Below, piece by piece: positions 54,738 through 64,000 of a stretch of 64,000 nucleotides of DNA. Below the pieces are notes generated by a model. It saw only the letters and a list, made by a program, of their open reading frames with translations, was not told where the DNA came from and did not search any database. Position 1 is the stretch's first letter. Every line of letters starts with the position of its first letter. Origin of the DNA: Diphasiastrum complanatum (Eukaryota > Streptophyta > Lycopodiopsida > Lycopodiales > Lycopodiaceae). Where the stretch lies: positions 12,425,040-12,489,039 of the forward strand of contig CM055100.1 in assembly GCA_029204225.1 (NCBI GenBank), given 5' to 3'. Both the position numbers and the translations under genes were made by a program.

Positions 54738-57700
54738 TTAGGAACCTATAAGTTGCCTAAACAAAGTGATGTCCATGAAGGATCTTTCATCATCTTCATT
54801 TGGCACTTTTACATCTTGCTCCATTGGTGTGTCAACACTTTTGTATACTTCCATCTTAAACTTTTTCAAAAGACTTTGAGCATAGTTTACTTGACTGATA
54901 AAGATAAAATCAGACCGTCTAAGTACTTCTATGCCTAAGATGAAGTGAAGACACCCTAGATCTACCATCTTGAACTCTAAGGATAGATCTATCTTGATTT
55001 TCTGAATACCATCAACACTATTTCCACTAATGATGATGTCATCTACATAAATGAGTAAAAGTACAATACCAACATCATCAAACTTAATGTAAAGAGTAGG
55101 ATCATATTCACTTTGAACAAAAGAAAGTGAAATAAGATAGCAATTTAGTCTTGAATTCCAAGATCTCGAGGCTTGCTTCAAGCCATAGATGCTTCTTTGG
55201 AGATGGCATACTTTGTTCTCCATTCCATGCTTGATGAACCCTTGTGGCTGCTCCATATAGATATCCTCTTCCAAAAAACCATTCAAGAAAGCATTAGAGA
55301 CATCCATTTGACATAGAATCCATCCAAAATGTGATGCAAGTGCAATGATTAGTCTTATTGTGACCATCTTGGCCACGGGTGCAAAAGTTTCCTCATAGTC
55401 TATCCCTCTCTCTTGAGCATAACCTTTTGCAACTAATCTTGCTTTATGTTTGTTAACACTCCGATTTGCATTCAACTTAAGCTTGAAGACCCACTTGCAT
55501 CCTATTACATTCCTTTGAGGTCTCTCAACAAGCAACCAAGTTTCATTCTCAATCAAGGCATCATACTCATCCAACATAGCTTTATACCATTCTTTGGAGT
55601 TCAATGCATCTTCAACATTAGACGGTTCTTCAAAACCAGATAAAGCATAAGAAGTGGATGATATACCCTCAACTTGCTGTCCTTTGCCTTGATATGTGAG
55701 CCTTGATGGATCCACTTTTGCCCTTGAAGATCTCCTTGGTGTGATAGGTGGGTTTGGTGCTTGCTCCTCCATGAGCTCCTCCTCAAAACCAAGATCTTGC
55801 TCCTCGGCCACCTTCTTCTTGATTGTTGGAGCACTTGAGCCTTCTTCAAGCATATGCATATGATGTTCATCAAAGATGACATCCCTTGAAACAACAAATT
55901 TGTTCAAGGATGGAAGATAGACTTTGTAGCCCTTGCTTGAGCTTGCATATCCAAGCATGATCCCTCTTGTGGAAGATGGATCCTCCTTGGTTCTTGTTTC
56001 TAAAGGCACATGCACATAACATATACACCCAAAAACTTTCAAGTGATTAAGATTGGGTTTCTTTCCATACAACATCTCATAAGGAGTTTTGCCTTCAATT
56101 GCTTTGCAAGACACCCTATTCATCAAGTAGTTTGCACATACAAGAGACTCACCCCAAAAGGATTTGGGCAAACAAGCATCTAATCTTAAAGCCTTAGAAC
56201 ATTCACATAATGTTCTATTCCTTCTTTCAGCAACTCCATTTTGTTGAGGAGTGTAAGGACAAGAAGTCTCTTTCTTGATCCCTTCCTCCTCACAAAAGGC
56301 CTTGAACTCATTGGAGATGAATTCTCCACCATTGTCACTTCTAAGAATCTTGATGCTATGATTATGATGCTTTTCCACAAACAACTTGAACTTTACAAAA
56401 GTATCAAATACTTGAGACTTGAAGGAAAGTAAGAACACCCAACAATATCTTGAGTAGTCATCAATGAAGGTTAAAAACATGGATGAACCTCCATTAGATT
56501 TGGTGCTAGCAATGTGCACATCCGAGTGTATGAGTTCAAGAGGATGAGATGACTTTGTGATGGAGTTAGGAAACACCTTCTTATGTGCCTTGGATAAGGC
56601 ACAAGCTTCACAAACCTTGTCTTCCTTCCCAATAGACCTTGGTAGGCCTAAAGCATACTCCTCCTTGATCATAGCCTCCATGGAACCCGAGTTGACATGT
56701 CCAAGTCTTTTGTGCCATAAAGTAAAGGTAGATATCTTGCTCTTCTCGGCCAACATGACAACATTAGTATCCACAAATGCATCCAGCTTATAAAGTTTGC
56801 CAAGTCTAGTGCCCTTAGCCACTATCTTACCCTTCTTCTTGATGAAACATTCATTTGAAGCAAAGTCAACATTGAAACCATTGTCTACCATTTGGCCAAC
56901 ACTTAGTAGATTCTTTGTTATTGTAGGAATGTACAAAACACCTTCTATGTTGATCTTTTTGGAAGATCCTAAGCAAAGGGGAATGCTACCAACTCCTTCA
57001 ATCTTACAAGCTTCATCATTTGCTGTATAGATAGACTTTATAGGTCCATCATAAGATAAGAGAGAAGAGAAAAACTCTCTTTTACTAGTCATGTGTGAAC
57101 TAGCACCCGAGTCAATCCACCAAGGATCTTCTCCTTTGAAGCTTGTTGAAGAAAATATGGACATCATGAGAGAGTCCTCATGTGAACTCTCCTCCTCCTC
57201 CTCTTTGCTCATGTTGGCTTGGCTTTGATCTTGCTTCCTCTTGAAGCATTCCGAGGCATAATGTCCCATCTTGCTACAATAGTAGCACTTCACCTTTGAT
57301 TTGTCCTTCTTGACTTTGGTGGTTGATGGAGATGCCTTTGGGGGTCCTTCTTGATCCTCAAGCTTTGTATACTTCTTGAATGTTGATCCTTTGCCTTTGG
57401 ACTTGCCTTTGCCTTTTGTGAAGAGAGCTTGGTCATCTCCACCTTGGATGGAAAGCCTATCCATCCTCTCTTGCATTTGGCTCCTTCTTGATTCCTCGGC
57501 CATGAGTGTGCCTTGGAGTTCTTCAAGTATGGGTAGCTTACCCATAATTGCATATCCCTGAACCAAATTGTCAAATTCAAAGCTTAGTCCATTCAATATG
57601 AGTTGAACAAGCTCTTCATCCTTGATAGGGTCACCTATAAAGGCTAGCTCTTTGTTCAATTCCTTTACTCTTAGGACAAAAGTATGTGCACTCTCTCCTT

Positions 57701-58052
57701 TCTTTTGATGGCTTCTATAGATTTGATTCTTCAAAGCTAACATTATAGTTTGGTTCTTGGATTCATAGACCTTTTGCAAAGTCTCCCAAGCATCTTGAGC
57801 TGAAGTGCAATCTCCTACCTCTCTTAAGAGTTCATTTGCAACATTCATTTTTATGCAATGTAGTGCAACATTGCACCTCTTGATGTATTTGGCTTTTTCT
57901 TGAGGATGAATAGGTTCACCCTCCTTACCATTTACAATTTCCATCAGATCTTGCATGATCATGATGGATTCCATTCTAACTTTCCATATGGAATAGTTAG
58001 TTTTGTTGAGCCTTTCATTAGTATCCAAAAGATATGCATTTATAGATGCCAT
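54738..58052 (-). CDS. Gag-pol of element C, ending at premature stop
   Basis: 1104 codons from the natural start (MASINAYLLDTNERLNKTNY) through gag, zinc knuckle CYYCSKMGHYASEC, protease DSGA, integrase (HSDVH, RSDNGGEF, NGVAERRN) and RT with YVDD. It stops after LFRQLIGS where A reads TTA (Leu) and C has TAA. The full-length N-terminus here defines the true gag start for the family and reveals the 1-bp deletion in A. Confidence 0.95.
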   Translation of the reverse strand: MASINAYLLDTNERLNKTNYSIWKVRMESIMIMQDLMEIVNGKEGEPIHPQEKAKYIKRCNVALHCIKMNVANELLREVGDCTSAQDAWETLQKVYESKNQTIMLALKNQIYRSHQKKGESAHTFVLRVKELNKELAFIGDPIKDEELVQLILNGLSFEFDNLVQGYAIMGKLPILEELQGTLMAEESRRSQMQERMDRLSIQGGDDQALFTKGKGKSKGKGSTFKKYTKLEDQEGPPKASPSTTKVKKDKSKVKCYYCSKMGHYASECFKRKQDQSQANMSKEEEEESSHEDSLMMSIFSSTSFKGEDPWWIDSGASSHMTSKREFFSSLLSYDGPIKSIYTANDEACKIEGVGSIPLCLGSSKKINIEGVLYIPTITKNLLSVGQMVDNGFNVDFASNECFIKKKGKIVAKGTRLGKLYKLDAFVDTNVVMLAEKSKISTFTLWHKRLGHVNSGSMEAMIKEEYALGLPRSIGKEDKVCEACALSKAHKKVFPNSITKSSHPLELIHSDVHIASTKSNGGSSMFLTFIDDYSRYCWVFLLSFKSQVFDTFVKFKLFVEKHHNHSIKILRSDNGGEFISNEFKAFCEEEGIKKETSCPYTPQQNGVAERRNRTLCECSKALRLDACLPKSFWGESLVCANYLMNRVSCKAIEGKTPYEMLYGKKPNLNHLKVFGCICYVHVPLETRTKEDPSSTRGIMLGYASSSKGYKVYLPSLNKFVVSRDVIFDEHHMHMLEEGSSAPTIKKKVAEEQDLGFEEELMEEQAPNPPITPRRSSRAKVDPSRLTYQGKGQQVEGISSTSYALSGFEEPSNVEDALNSKEWYKAMLDEYDALIENETWLLVERPQRNVIGCKWVFKLKLNANRSVNKHKARLVAKGYAQERGIDYEETFAPVAKMVTIRLIIALASHFGWILCQMDVSNAFLNGFLEEDIYMEQPQGFIKHGMENKVCHLQRSIYGLKQASRSWNSRLNCYLISLSFVQSEYDPTLYIKFDDVGIVLLLIYVDDIIISGNSVDGIQKIKIDLSLEFKMVDLGCLHFILGIEVLRRSDFIFISQVNYAQSLLKKFKMEVYKSVDTPMEQDVKVPNEDDERSFMDITLFRQLIGS

Positions 58053-58851
58053 CTAGTCTCCTAATCAAGGACTTGACACAAATGAGGGTTACTTATATTG
58101 ATTTGATTGAAGGTCTACCTTATCCCACTTCTTAGGGACCTGAAAAGATCATTAATAGACTTCCTATAAAGATCTAAGAATGATCTCTAACAAAATCAAA
58201 TCATAGAATACTAGAAACAATGCACTTGCTTGATTGAAGTAGACAATACTAGTAGAATTGCCCCTCTTTCTATAAAGCACATTAAATCTTCCAAATGATC
58301 TGATCAAGAGTGAATTTCAGCAACCTAATATACTTCCAAAATCACTTGTAAAAGATCTAAATGGAACTTAATGAGGATGCAACACAATCTACTATCCAAT
58401 TACAAGCAAAAAATGATCAAAATTGATGAAAAATTGATCTAATTTGGTGCATAAGTCAAGCAATGGTTGGACTGAACCTAAATCACTTTAGGAGGTGCCT
58501 ACTACACCTTAGAACAGCCTTGAAGAGTCCCCAAAACTCTGATCTTCCCTCTCCTTGAATGCTAGAAAGCCTTCTCTATGAAATCACCTCCAAAACTCGC
58601 TTAGAAATCAATGCTTGGAGCAAGCAAAACTTGCTATCTTGGTAATGTGAATTGAATTCAACTTTGCCTCTGGTTTTAGACACCTAAACACCTGCAAATG
58701 AAGTCACACAACACCAATCTCCAATGTATTTTACTCACTTTGAGTTCTAGAATCAATACTAGATGCTAAGATCCAATCTACACAAGATTTAGATCAAAAA
58801 TTGTGATCAAATTGAATGAAAACCAAGGATTTAGCTCATTTCAGCCTTTAT

Positions 58852-58863
58852 GCTCTGATACCA
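58852..58863 (-). other. Primer-binding site of C
   Basis: TGGTATCAGAGC on the minus strand, abutting the LTR. The base after this core differs from A. Confidence 0.9.
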
Positions 58864-59545
58864 TGTAAAAATTACAGCAAATAAGGATCCTAAAACACTT
58901 GAAATGATTAGAGAAACAATAGATTATGATTTCATAAGATTAGCACAAGTTGAACCATCAAAATCCATCAAAAATCTATGCTTGAACCTCACTAAATGGC
59001 CCAAATCCTTGAAGAAGGCTTCACACGTGTGAAAGTACGGCCTCCCACAGTCTGAGTACTGTACACCAGACCTACATTCAATCCTATAATCATTAGTAAT
59101 CACAAGTACTCAAACAATTATGAACATAGAGAGCAATTGCACCATTATGAGAGAAAAAACATGAAATTGCTTGATTGATTTTGGTGAGATATCATCACCT
59201 ATATATACATGACCCATCACGGTTTTGGGCAGGTATGAGTAGCCCTAAACCTATCCCTAATGCTAATTTTGGTGGATCTTTCATCCCTACCAAGTTAGGG
59301 TTGGAATCTTGGAGATCCCTCAACAATGCAAAAATTACCAAAAATAGCTCCTATTTTTTCTCCCTTGTATCTAAGCATAATTTGGACTCATTCCAAAGGT
59401 TCTAACACTTAGGTCTACTTGAGAACATCCTTATGAATGGAATCCTATGCTATTTGGCACGTGTGACAAGCCACATCATGACCATCTAACTATTTACAAG
59501 TCATATGACCAAAACTAGTCAAGCTAGAATTGTGAATTTTTAACA
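58864..59545 (-). repeat. 5' LTR of element C
   Basis: 682 bp; differs from the 3' LTR at seven sites, five of them in the first 320 bp on the plus strand. Followed by the ACCAG duplication. Confidence 0.96.
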
Positions 59546-60875
59546 ACCAGTTGATTCTTGATGCACTGAAAGTTTAAGAAGATCTTCCTGTCACTCCTGG
59601 TCTAAATGTTTTACTAGATAACTCTTCTGATCTTCTGATAGTGACCATTCTTTGGATGTGCCCAGATGTACTATAGAGGATCTGAATAGATATATCACAA
59701 AATCAATTGCTCTATTTCTTGAAAGCCCATCTCAATCAATAGGAACTGTATATAAAAATTTAGTTGTTCAATATCCGGTCGATCCCATGCTGACATTTTT
59801 TTGATTATGAGCGATATATAATTTTTGACGAGTACATAGCTAGAAAAATAGATAAATTAGGTGTGCACTTTGTATTCAATATATATTCGGCCTCATATAT
59901 GAATTATTTTAATTCTGATATGTGTAAGGAATTTATGAATAAGTCTTCGAACCTCACAGACCCAGTTGTCAAAGCTGGACTCAATTATTGGGTTCAGTTG
60001 TACAAAAGCAACAATGTTCTAGGTGTTTTTGTGCTTACTCAATTTTTTTGTCACCTATTTAAGGACGAGCAATCAGCTGCATCATGTTTACGACGCATGC
60101 CGAGCGATAGCAAAATTTGTGTTGTACCAAACTACCAAAAGTATGTATTGTTCAATTTGACTTGTATGTATTGTTTTATTATATGCTTTGTTTGTATTTT
60201 TTTCATTTACATATCATTGACTATTTGGTTGATTGTAGTCATCACTGGTCTGTACATATTATATCACTAAGAGTGGATGAAGCCAGTTTGTGCAATCCAA
60301 GGGTGTTGAGAATGAACTCTTTGAGATCAACACACCTCAATGTCGACATTGAGATGTACAAAAGCATGATCATTTATATTCCAACGAAGGCCCTGTGTGT
60401 AGCAAAGCACATAGAGATAATAGACGCACAGGTAACCAATTTTTCAATTACTCTTTTCATGATGCAAATTTCCATATAGAAAAATGTGAAACTAACATTC
60501 TGTATTTTGATTCTCAGTCCTCTCAACAAGTTGACTCATTCAGTTGTGGCTGGTATGCCATTAAAAATGTAAAATGCTTTATGAACTGGTTCATCAGCCA
60601 AGGTAAAAATGTCGATATACGTCAGGTAATTTGGGTTTGGATGTACACTGATTTTATTTATATGATTTTTTGTTTTTGTGTATTCGTCTAACTTATTTAT
60701 TGTTGATGATTTGCAGTTCACCTGTCCAAAATTCACACAAAATGACACATTTGAATTTCGACAAGAGATGATTAAGATTTTTCTCTCTAATGCAACATCG
60801 GTGACAACAGATCAAGAAGATGGGGAGCTTACACTTGAAAGAGCTCATGGAAAAGAAATTTATATAGAAAAATAG
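59546..60875 (+). pseudogene. Ulp1/C48-like protease domain, copy 2
   Basis: Continues the gene split by element C. After about 280 bp of decayed linker (IEDLNRYITKSIALF recognisable) an exon runs to 60140 (KAGLNYWVQLYKSN...PNYQ). Introns 60141-60238, 60432-60517 and 60626-60716 have GT..AG ends and keep the frame. Exon 60239-60431 begins with HHWSVHIISL (catalytic His) and has RMNSLRSTH where Ulp1 proteases have DSL, so the catalytic Asp is Asn. Exon 60518-60625 has SSQQVDSFSCGWYAI with the oxyanion Gln and nucleophile Cys. The last exon ends at TAG 60873-60875. C48 proteases cleave SUMO or related conjugates. Stops upstream and the D-to-N change argue against activity. Confidence 0.75.
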
Positions 60876-61365
60876 ATAGATGGTCTTTTTTAAAGGCCAA
60901 TACAAAAATATATACCAAAATTTACATTCAATGTGTACAACTGATGACCCTTTTGGGTCTTTTGATATTCGATTGTTGCTATTTCCATCATTTGATATTC
61001 TATTGTTGCTATTTCAATCTTTCATTTCACTTTCCTTGAACCTGCACATGAAAACAATGGAATTACATCTATCAATAAACAATGTGGGTTAATATAAAAG
61101 GTGCCAAAAGTTAGCAATCTAAAATTTCACAAGGAAAGTTAAGCTCACCAGTATTGTAGATTTACTGATTCATCAAAGCTTTAATTTGTTTCGACAATTT
61201 CTATGCTTGACAATAAATCTTTGCATGGGATATGATCTTCTTGCCTTGCTCTAATTTGCATTAACATTGCAAATGGTCTATCAATAAATCATTGTTAATA
61301 AATAACAGGATAACAATTACATAACAGACTATTTAAATACAAAAACATATCATTCTTCCATTTAC
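60876..61365. other. Intergenic spacer between convergent genes, copy 2
   Basis: AT-rich, no gene recognised. It includes a short duplicated phrase 'ttgatattcnattgttgctatttc' (60960-61015). Confidence 0.45.
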
Positions 61366-62428
61366 TCAAAAATCATAGCTTTGAGGTATGTCAAATTGGA
61401 GCATTGTAAGTTCTGATTGTATATATTTTAGACTCCAATCCTCCTCCACTTCAATTGTCACAATAACAACCTCATTTTGCTTCACCTGTATTTGCATTTG
61501 CTCTTGATGGTTCACTATAAAGCCTTGATCTAATGCTTCTTAGCTCTACATTGAATGCTGCCATCAGTTATCACATCCCAATGATCATCAAGGAGTTTTG
61601 ATATCATTTCATCAGTTAAATCCTTAGCAATGAACATTTTACGAACATTACATCTAGCAAAAAAATCTACTAAAACTGCAAATGGTAGATACCAATATAG
61701 TCTATTGGTTTTTGAACCTGTGCTACATTCATGCAGTTTTAAATGTCCATAAAAAACTTCGATCTAAAACTTTCTACTATGGTAGAATTGGGGGGAACCC
61801 ATTCCTCACTTAAAAATGGTGGTAGAGGTAGAGTTTCTAGTTTGCCATTCAAACCATTTTTGCATGGTATGTAAAGAACTCTGTAAAAAAAATGCCAGAA
61901 TCCAAAAGTGACTTTAAAGGACGATGCTTATACTGGAGTAAACCGATATCAGAATGAATGACGTCTATGATGCTGCAAGTGATTGTATTGGTTGCCATTC
62001 TCTTATGCTCGATGGATACAAGTCTGCAAAAGACAATATTCTATTTTAACACAAATATATCACAATAATGAATGTGGATCATTAACATAGAAAAACCAGC
62101 ATAAGTTGCATCACATACAATTGCATTTGAGTCAATCTACGCGATTGACAACCACCACCATAACTTCAAGGTGCATATACACATGTTGAATCAAGACTTC
62201 TGAAATGGATTGACCTCAGTTTGAAACTTTGAATTCTAAAATTCTTCCTTTCCAAAAGTTCTTGTAATCCATATTTGATCTCTTTCTTTTGCGAAATGCA
62301 CCTTTTGATGACGGATGCATCACAATCGATTGAAACTTTCTGTATGTGCATGGTATTTCAGAATCCCTTTCATTACAGACAATGACCGAATTGATTGCAC
62401 TACGTGGTCTTTAATTGCAAGCGGCCAT
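61366..62428 (-). pseudogene. Conserved unknown gene convergent to H3/Ulp1, copy 2
   Basis: Starts at ATG 62428 (MAACN, then a stop, then RPRSAINSVIVCNE) and ends at TGA 61366. Ordered blocks match copy 1 (25074-26089): DCDASVIKRCISQKKEIKYGLQ, GQSISEVLIQHVYMH, a donor after KCN, IIDVIHSDIGLLQYK, VDFFARCNVRKMFIAKDLTDEM, LLDDHWDVI and ALDQGFIVNHQEQMQIQVKQNE. The protein is not recognised. At least two in-frame stops occur. Conservation of protein blocks with diverged DNA indicates that it once was under selection. Confidence 0.65.
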
Positions 62429-62778
62429 TGCATAACAGTGCAAGATACAAAATGATTGATAATGAACATCCAAGATACAAAATGATTGATAATGTACAAA
62501 ATGATTGATAACTTCAATTAGTTGAACCATCCGTGCAAGTTAGTTTAACTTCAGTTAGTTAAACGCGGGCAGCCTTTTGCCGACAGGCAACGATATATTA
62601 TCCAATCACATATCTAGACTCTGCCCGACGGGAATTTTAAACTGGCTAAAAATATGCCCGAGAATTCGTAAAAAAAAGTATCTTTACAAAGGGCCCTTAT
62701 AGTGCTTGGCCTCAGACATGTCAGAACATGCATGCTTCCCATTGTGAAGATTAAATAGCATACTGGCGACGGGAGGAT
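62429..62778. other. Unassigned sequence with short direct repeats
   Basis: 'acaaaatgattgataatg' occurs three times at 62450-62510. Below this are GC-containing words 'gcccgacggg' and 'gcccgag' near 62624-62662, faintly like the 47.5-47.9 kb element ends. No gene. Confidence 0.4.
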
Positions 62779-62865
62779 GTGCCATGGGCTCCACTTATTT
62801 TTAGCACCCTGACGGGTGCTTCCACGCATTAGGGTGTTCCAGTTTTTTTTTTTTTTTGAAAAATT

Positions 62866-62895
62866 GGTTGCCCAACTGCCTTGTATTGGGCAACC
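62866..62895. repeat. Perfect 10-bp hairpin
   Basis: GGTTGCCCAA and TTGGGCAACC flank a 10-base loop inside the inverted-repeat element. No U tract follows, so I do not call it a terminator. Confidence 0.8.
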
Positions 62896-62964
62896 AGTAT
62901 TTATCCCATAAGGTTTTCTCTGAGATTATTCAAAGTGAATATATAACCAAACTTCTCCATTACC

Positions 62965-62970
<6 letters not shown>

Positions 62971-63005
<35 letters not shown>
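62971..63005. repeat. (GT)n microsatellite
   Basis: About 17 perfect GT units. Confidence 0.95.
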
Positions 63006-63006
<1 letters not shown>

Positions 63007-63197
63007 CCATCACCATTGCATGTCCGACGCCAATTTGTGTTGCCTGGCGCCACTGTAGACTGGCCAGTGCCCACATTCAAATTTTTTACGGGCACCGGCA
63101 ACGCCGGCACTCGATGGGCCAGCACCCTAGCTGGCGCACCCTAACGCGTGCCAGCATCTGTCAGGGTGCTAAAAATATGTGGAACCACGTGCCATGG

Positions 63198-64000
63198 CTC
63201 GCTGTCTAATCAACAAACAACTCACAGGTTATCTGAGTCACCAGGACTCAGCATCTGTAGCGACCAGCAGAAGGCTCGCTAATGAATCTGAGAGGACTTG
63301 CTCACTAATGAATCTGAGAGGACTTTCAATTGGGAACTGATGAGTTTGTGTTTTGGAGTGCTCACATAAAACTGACAAAGTCCTATAGCTAACCAGTTGG
63401 TTTTGAAATTTATTGATTGATATTGAAATGAGCAGAAAACCAGTGCTGCAACCAACTAACCAGTTGGTTTTGAAATCTATCGATTGCCAACCAAAAGCTG
63501 AAAAATCCGCTAAAAATGTGATTAGCAGGAAACTTCCTCTTTGATGTAAAAAATAGGAAGAAACTTTTTTAAATACTTTGTCATATGTCAATGAAAAACT
63601 TATGTTTTATATTGGGCTTTATTGAGTTCTAGAAAATAGATATATATAATACAATATGTAGGATTTCTCTTTAAATTTCTTTTAACAAACTTAACTTAAA
63701 GTACCTCAAATTTATGTTTGTTAGGGAGGGTGGTAAATCATTTTAATTTTCTACCAAGTTTTTAGAGAATTAATTTCTTAAGAAAATTTTAATAAAGAAT
63801 TTGCAAGTGGATTTTTAAACTTGAATGAAAACTTGACTAGCTTTGAAAGTTGTAAGAGCTTTGAGGTTGGAAACAAAAACTAGTTGAACTAAGAAACTAC
63901 AGAAAACCAACTAATTAAAAGAAAAAAAAACATGAACACTGTTTGTCAAGGAGGGGAGAGATCTTCTGGTCGTCATGCTCATTATATGTTGCAGATCTGG
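63198..64000. other. Unassigned AT-rich end of window
   Basis: Two imperfect direct repeats are visible ('gaatctgagaggactt' at 63283 and 63309; 'aaccagttggttttgaaat' at 63391 and 63459). No gene or RNA is recognised. Confidence 0.45.

Larger units (their letters stand above)
53401..59545 (-). mobile_element. Element C, full-length copia retrotransposon
   Basis: 6,145 bp, 682-bp LTRs differing at seven positions (about 1%), target duplication ACCAG (53396-53400 and 59546-59550). It is the same family as A and very similar throughout. It differs by a 13-bp deletion in RNase H, a nonsense mutation in RT and the presence of the base that A lost in gag. It is inserted in the H3-like/Ulp1 gene, between the H3-like part and the protease. 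Confidence 0.97.
62788..63188. mobile_element. Small Mutator-like inverted-repeat element
   Basis: About 401 bp. The arms 62790-62836 and 63137-63183 are 47-bp inverted repeats with six mismatches (core ATTTTTAGCACCCTGAC). They are flanked by a 9-bp direct repeat GTGCCATGG (62779-62787 and 63189-63197), the target-duplication size typical of Mutator-like elements. The interior has a poly-T run, a hairpin and a (GT)n tract but no coding potential. Confidence 0.7.

Noticed and set aside
48341-62428. Insertion from a giant virus that encodes histones
   Set aside because: No capsid, packaging ATPase, polymerase or other viral core gene is seen, and the genes have spliceosomal introns.
62866-62895. 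Transcription terminator or small RNA hairpin
   Set aside because: No U tract or flanking gene in the right place; the hairpin lies within a non-coding inverted-repeat element.

Overview
The window is nuclear DNA from a land plant. The evidence is AT-rich DNA packed with plant-type Ty1/copia and Ty3/gypsy retrotransposons, initiator-Met-tRNA primer sites (TGGTATCAGAGC), and degenerate intron-bearing genes. I cannot name the species. I found no intact ordinary host gene. Almost everything is mobile DNA or its remains, much of it nested.

Layout. 0.3-9.0 kb: a 24-bp minisatellite, a copia 3' end with its LTR, and fragments of two gypsy elements on the minus strand. 9.0-26.1 kb: copy 1 of an unusual gene pair, a histone H3-like domain plus a Ulp1/C48 cysteine-protease domain (plus strand) followed by a convergent unknown gene (minus strand). 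This copy is split by a four-level nest. Copia-like element D (9419-24098) carries copia element F (12201-21131), which carries non-autonomous element E (12797-17784). 26.4-28 kb: retroelement scraps. 28-39.5 kb: an old minus-strand copia element B, interrupted by the very young element A (31390-37546, TSD TCTTC, LTRs differing at one base). 39.5-46.3 kb: fragments of several copia and gypsy elements. 46.3-48.3 kb: AT-rich DNA with a possible small inverted-repeat element. 48.3-62.4 kb: a decayed transposase-like gene, an unknown minus-strand gene, and copy 2 of the H3-like/Ulp1 gene with its convergent partner. Element C, a close relative of A (53401-59545, TSD ACCAG), interrupts this copy. 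62.8-63.2 kb: a small inverted-repeat element with a 9-bp target duplication (Mutator-like).

The main discovery candidate is the H3-like/Ulp1 unit. Two diverged copies 40 kb apart share order, exon boundaries and the same convergent partner gene. Copy 2 keeps the canonical histone tail start ARTKQTAR and a gap-free H3 histone fold. Downstream lies an intron-containing Ulp1-type protease with its His, Gln and Cys in place but Asn instead of Asp. Both copies are broken, so these are relics. The repeated architecture suggests a mobile element that carried a nucleosome-mimic and a SUMO-protease-like domain. A DDE-transposase-like gene lies next to copy 2. Whether H3 and Ulp1 form one protein, and whether the transposase belongs to the unit, is inference.

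A second theme is a set of three related non-autonomous copia-type elements (D, E and remnant H). They keep gag but replace reverse transcriptase with a shared unrecognised coding region.
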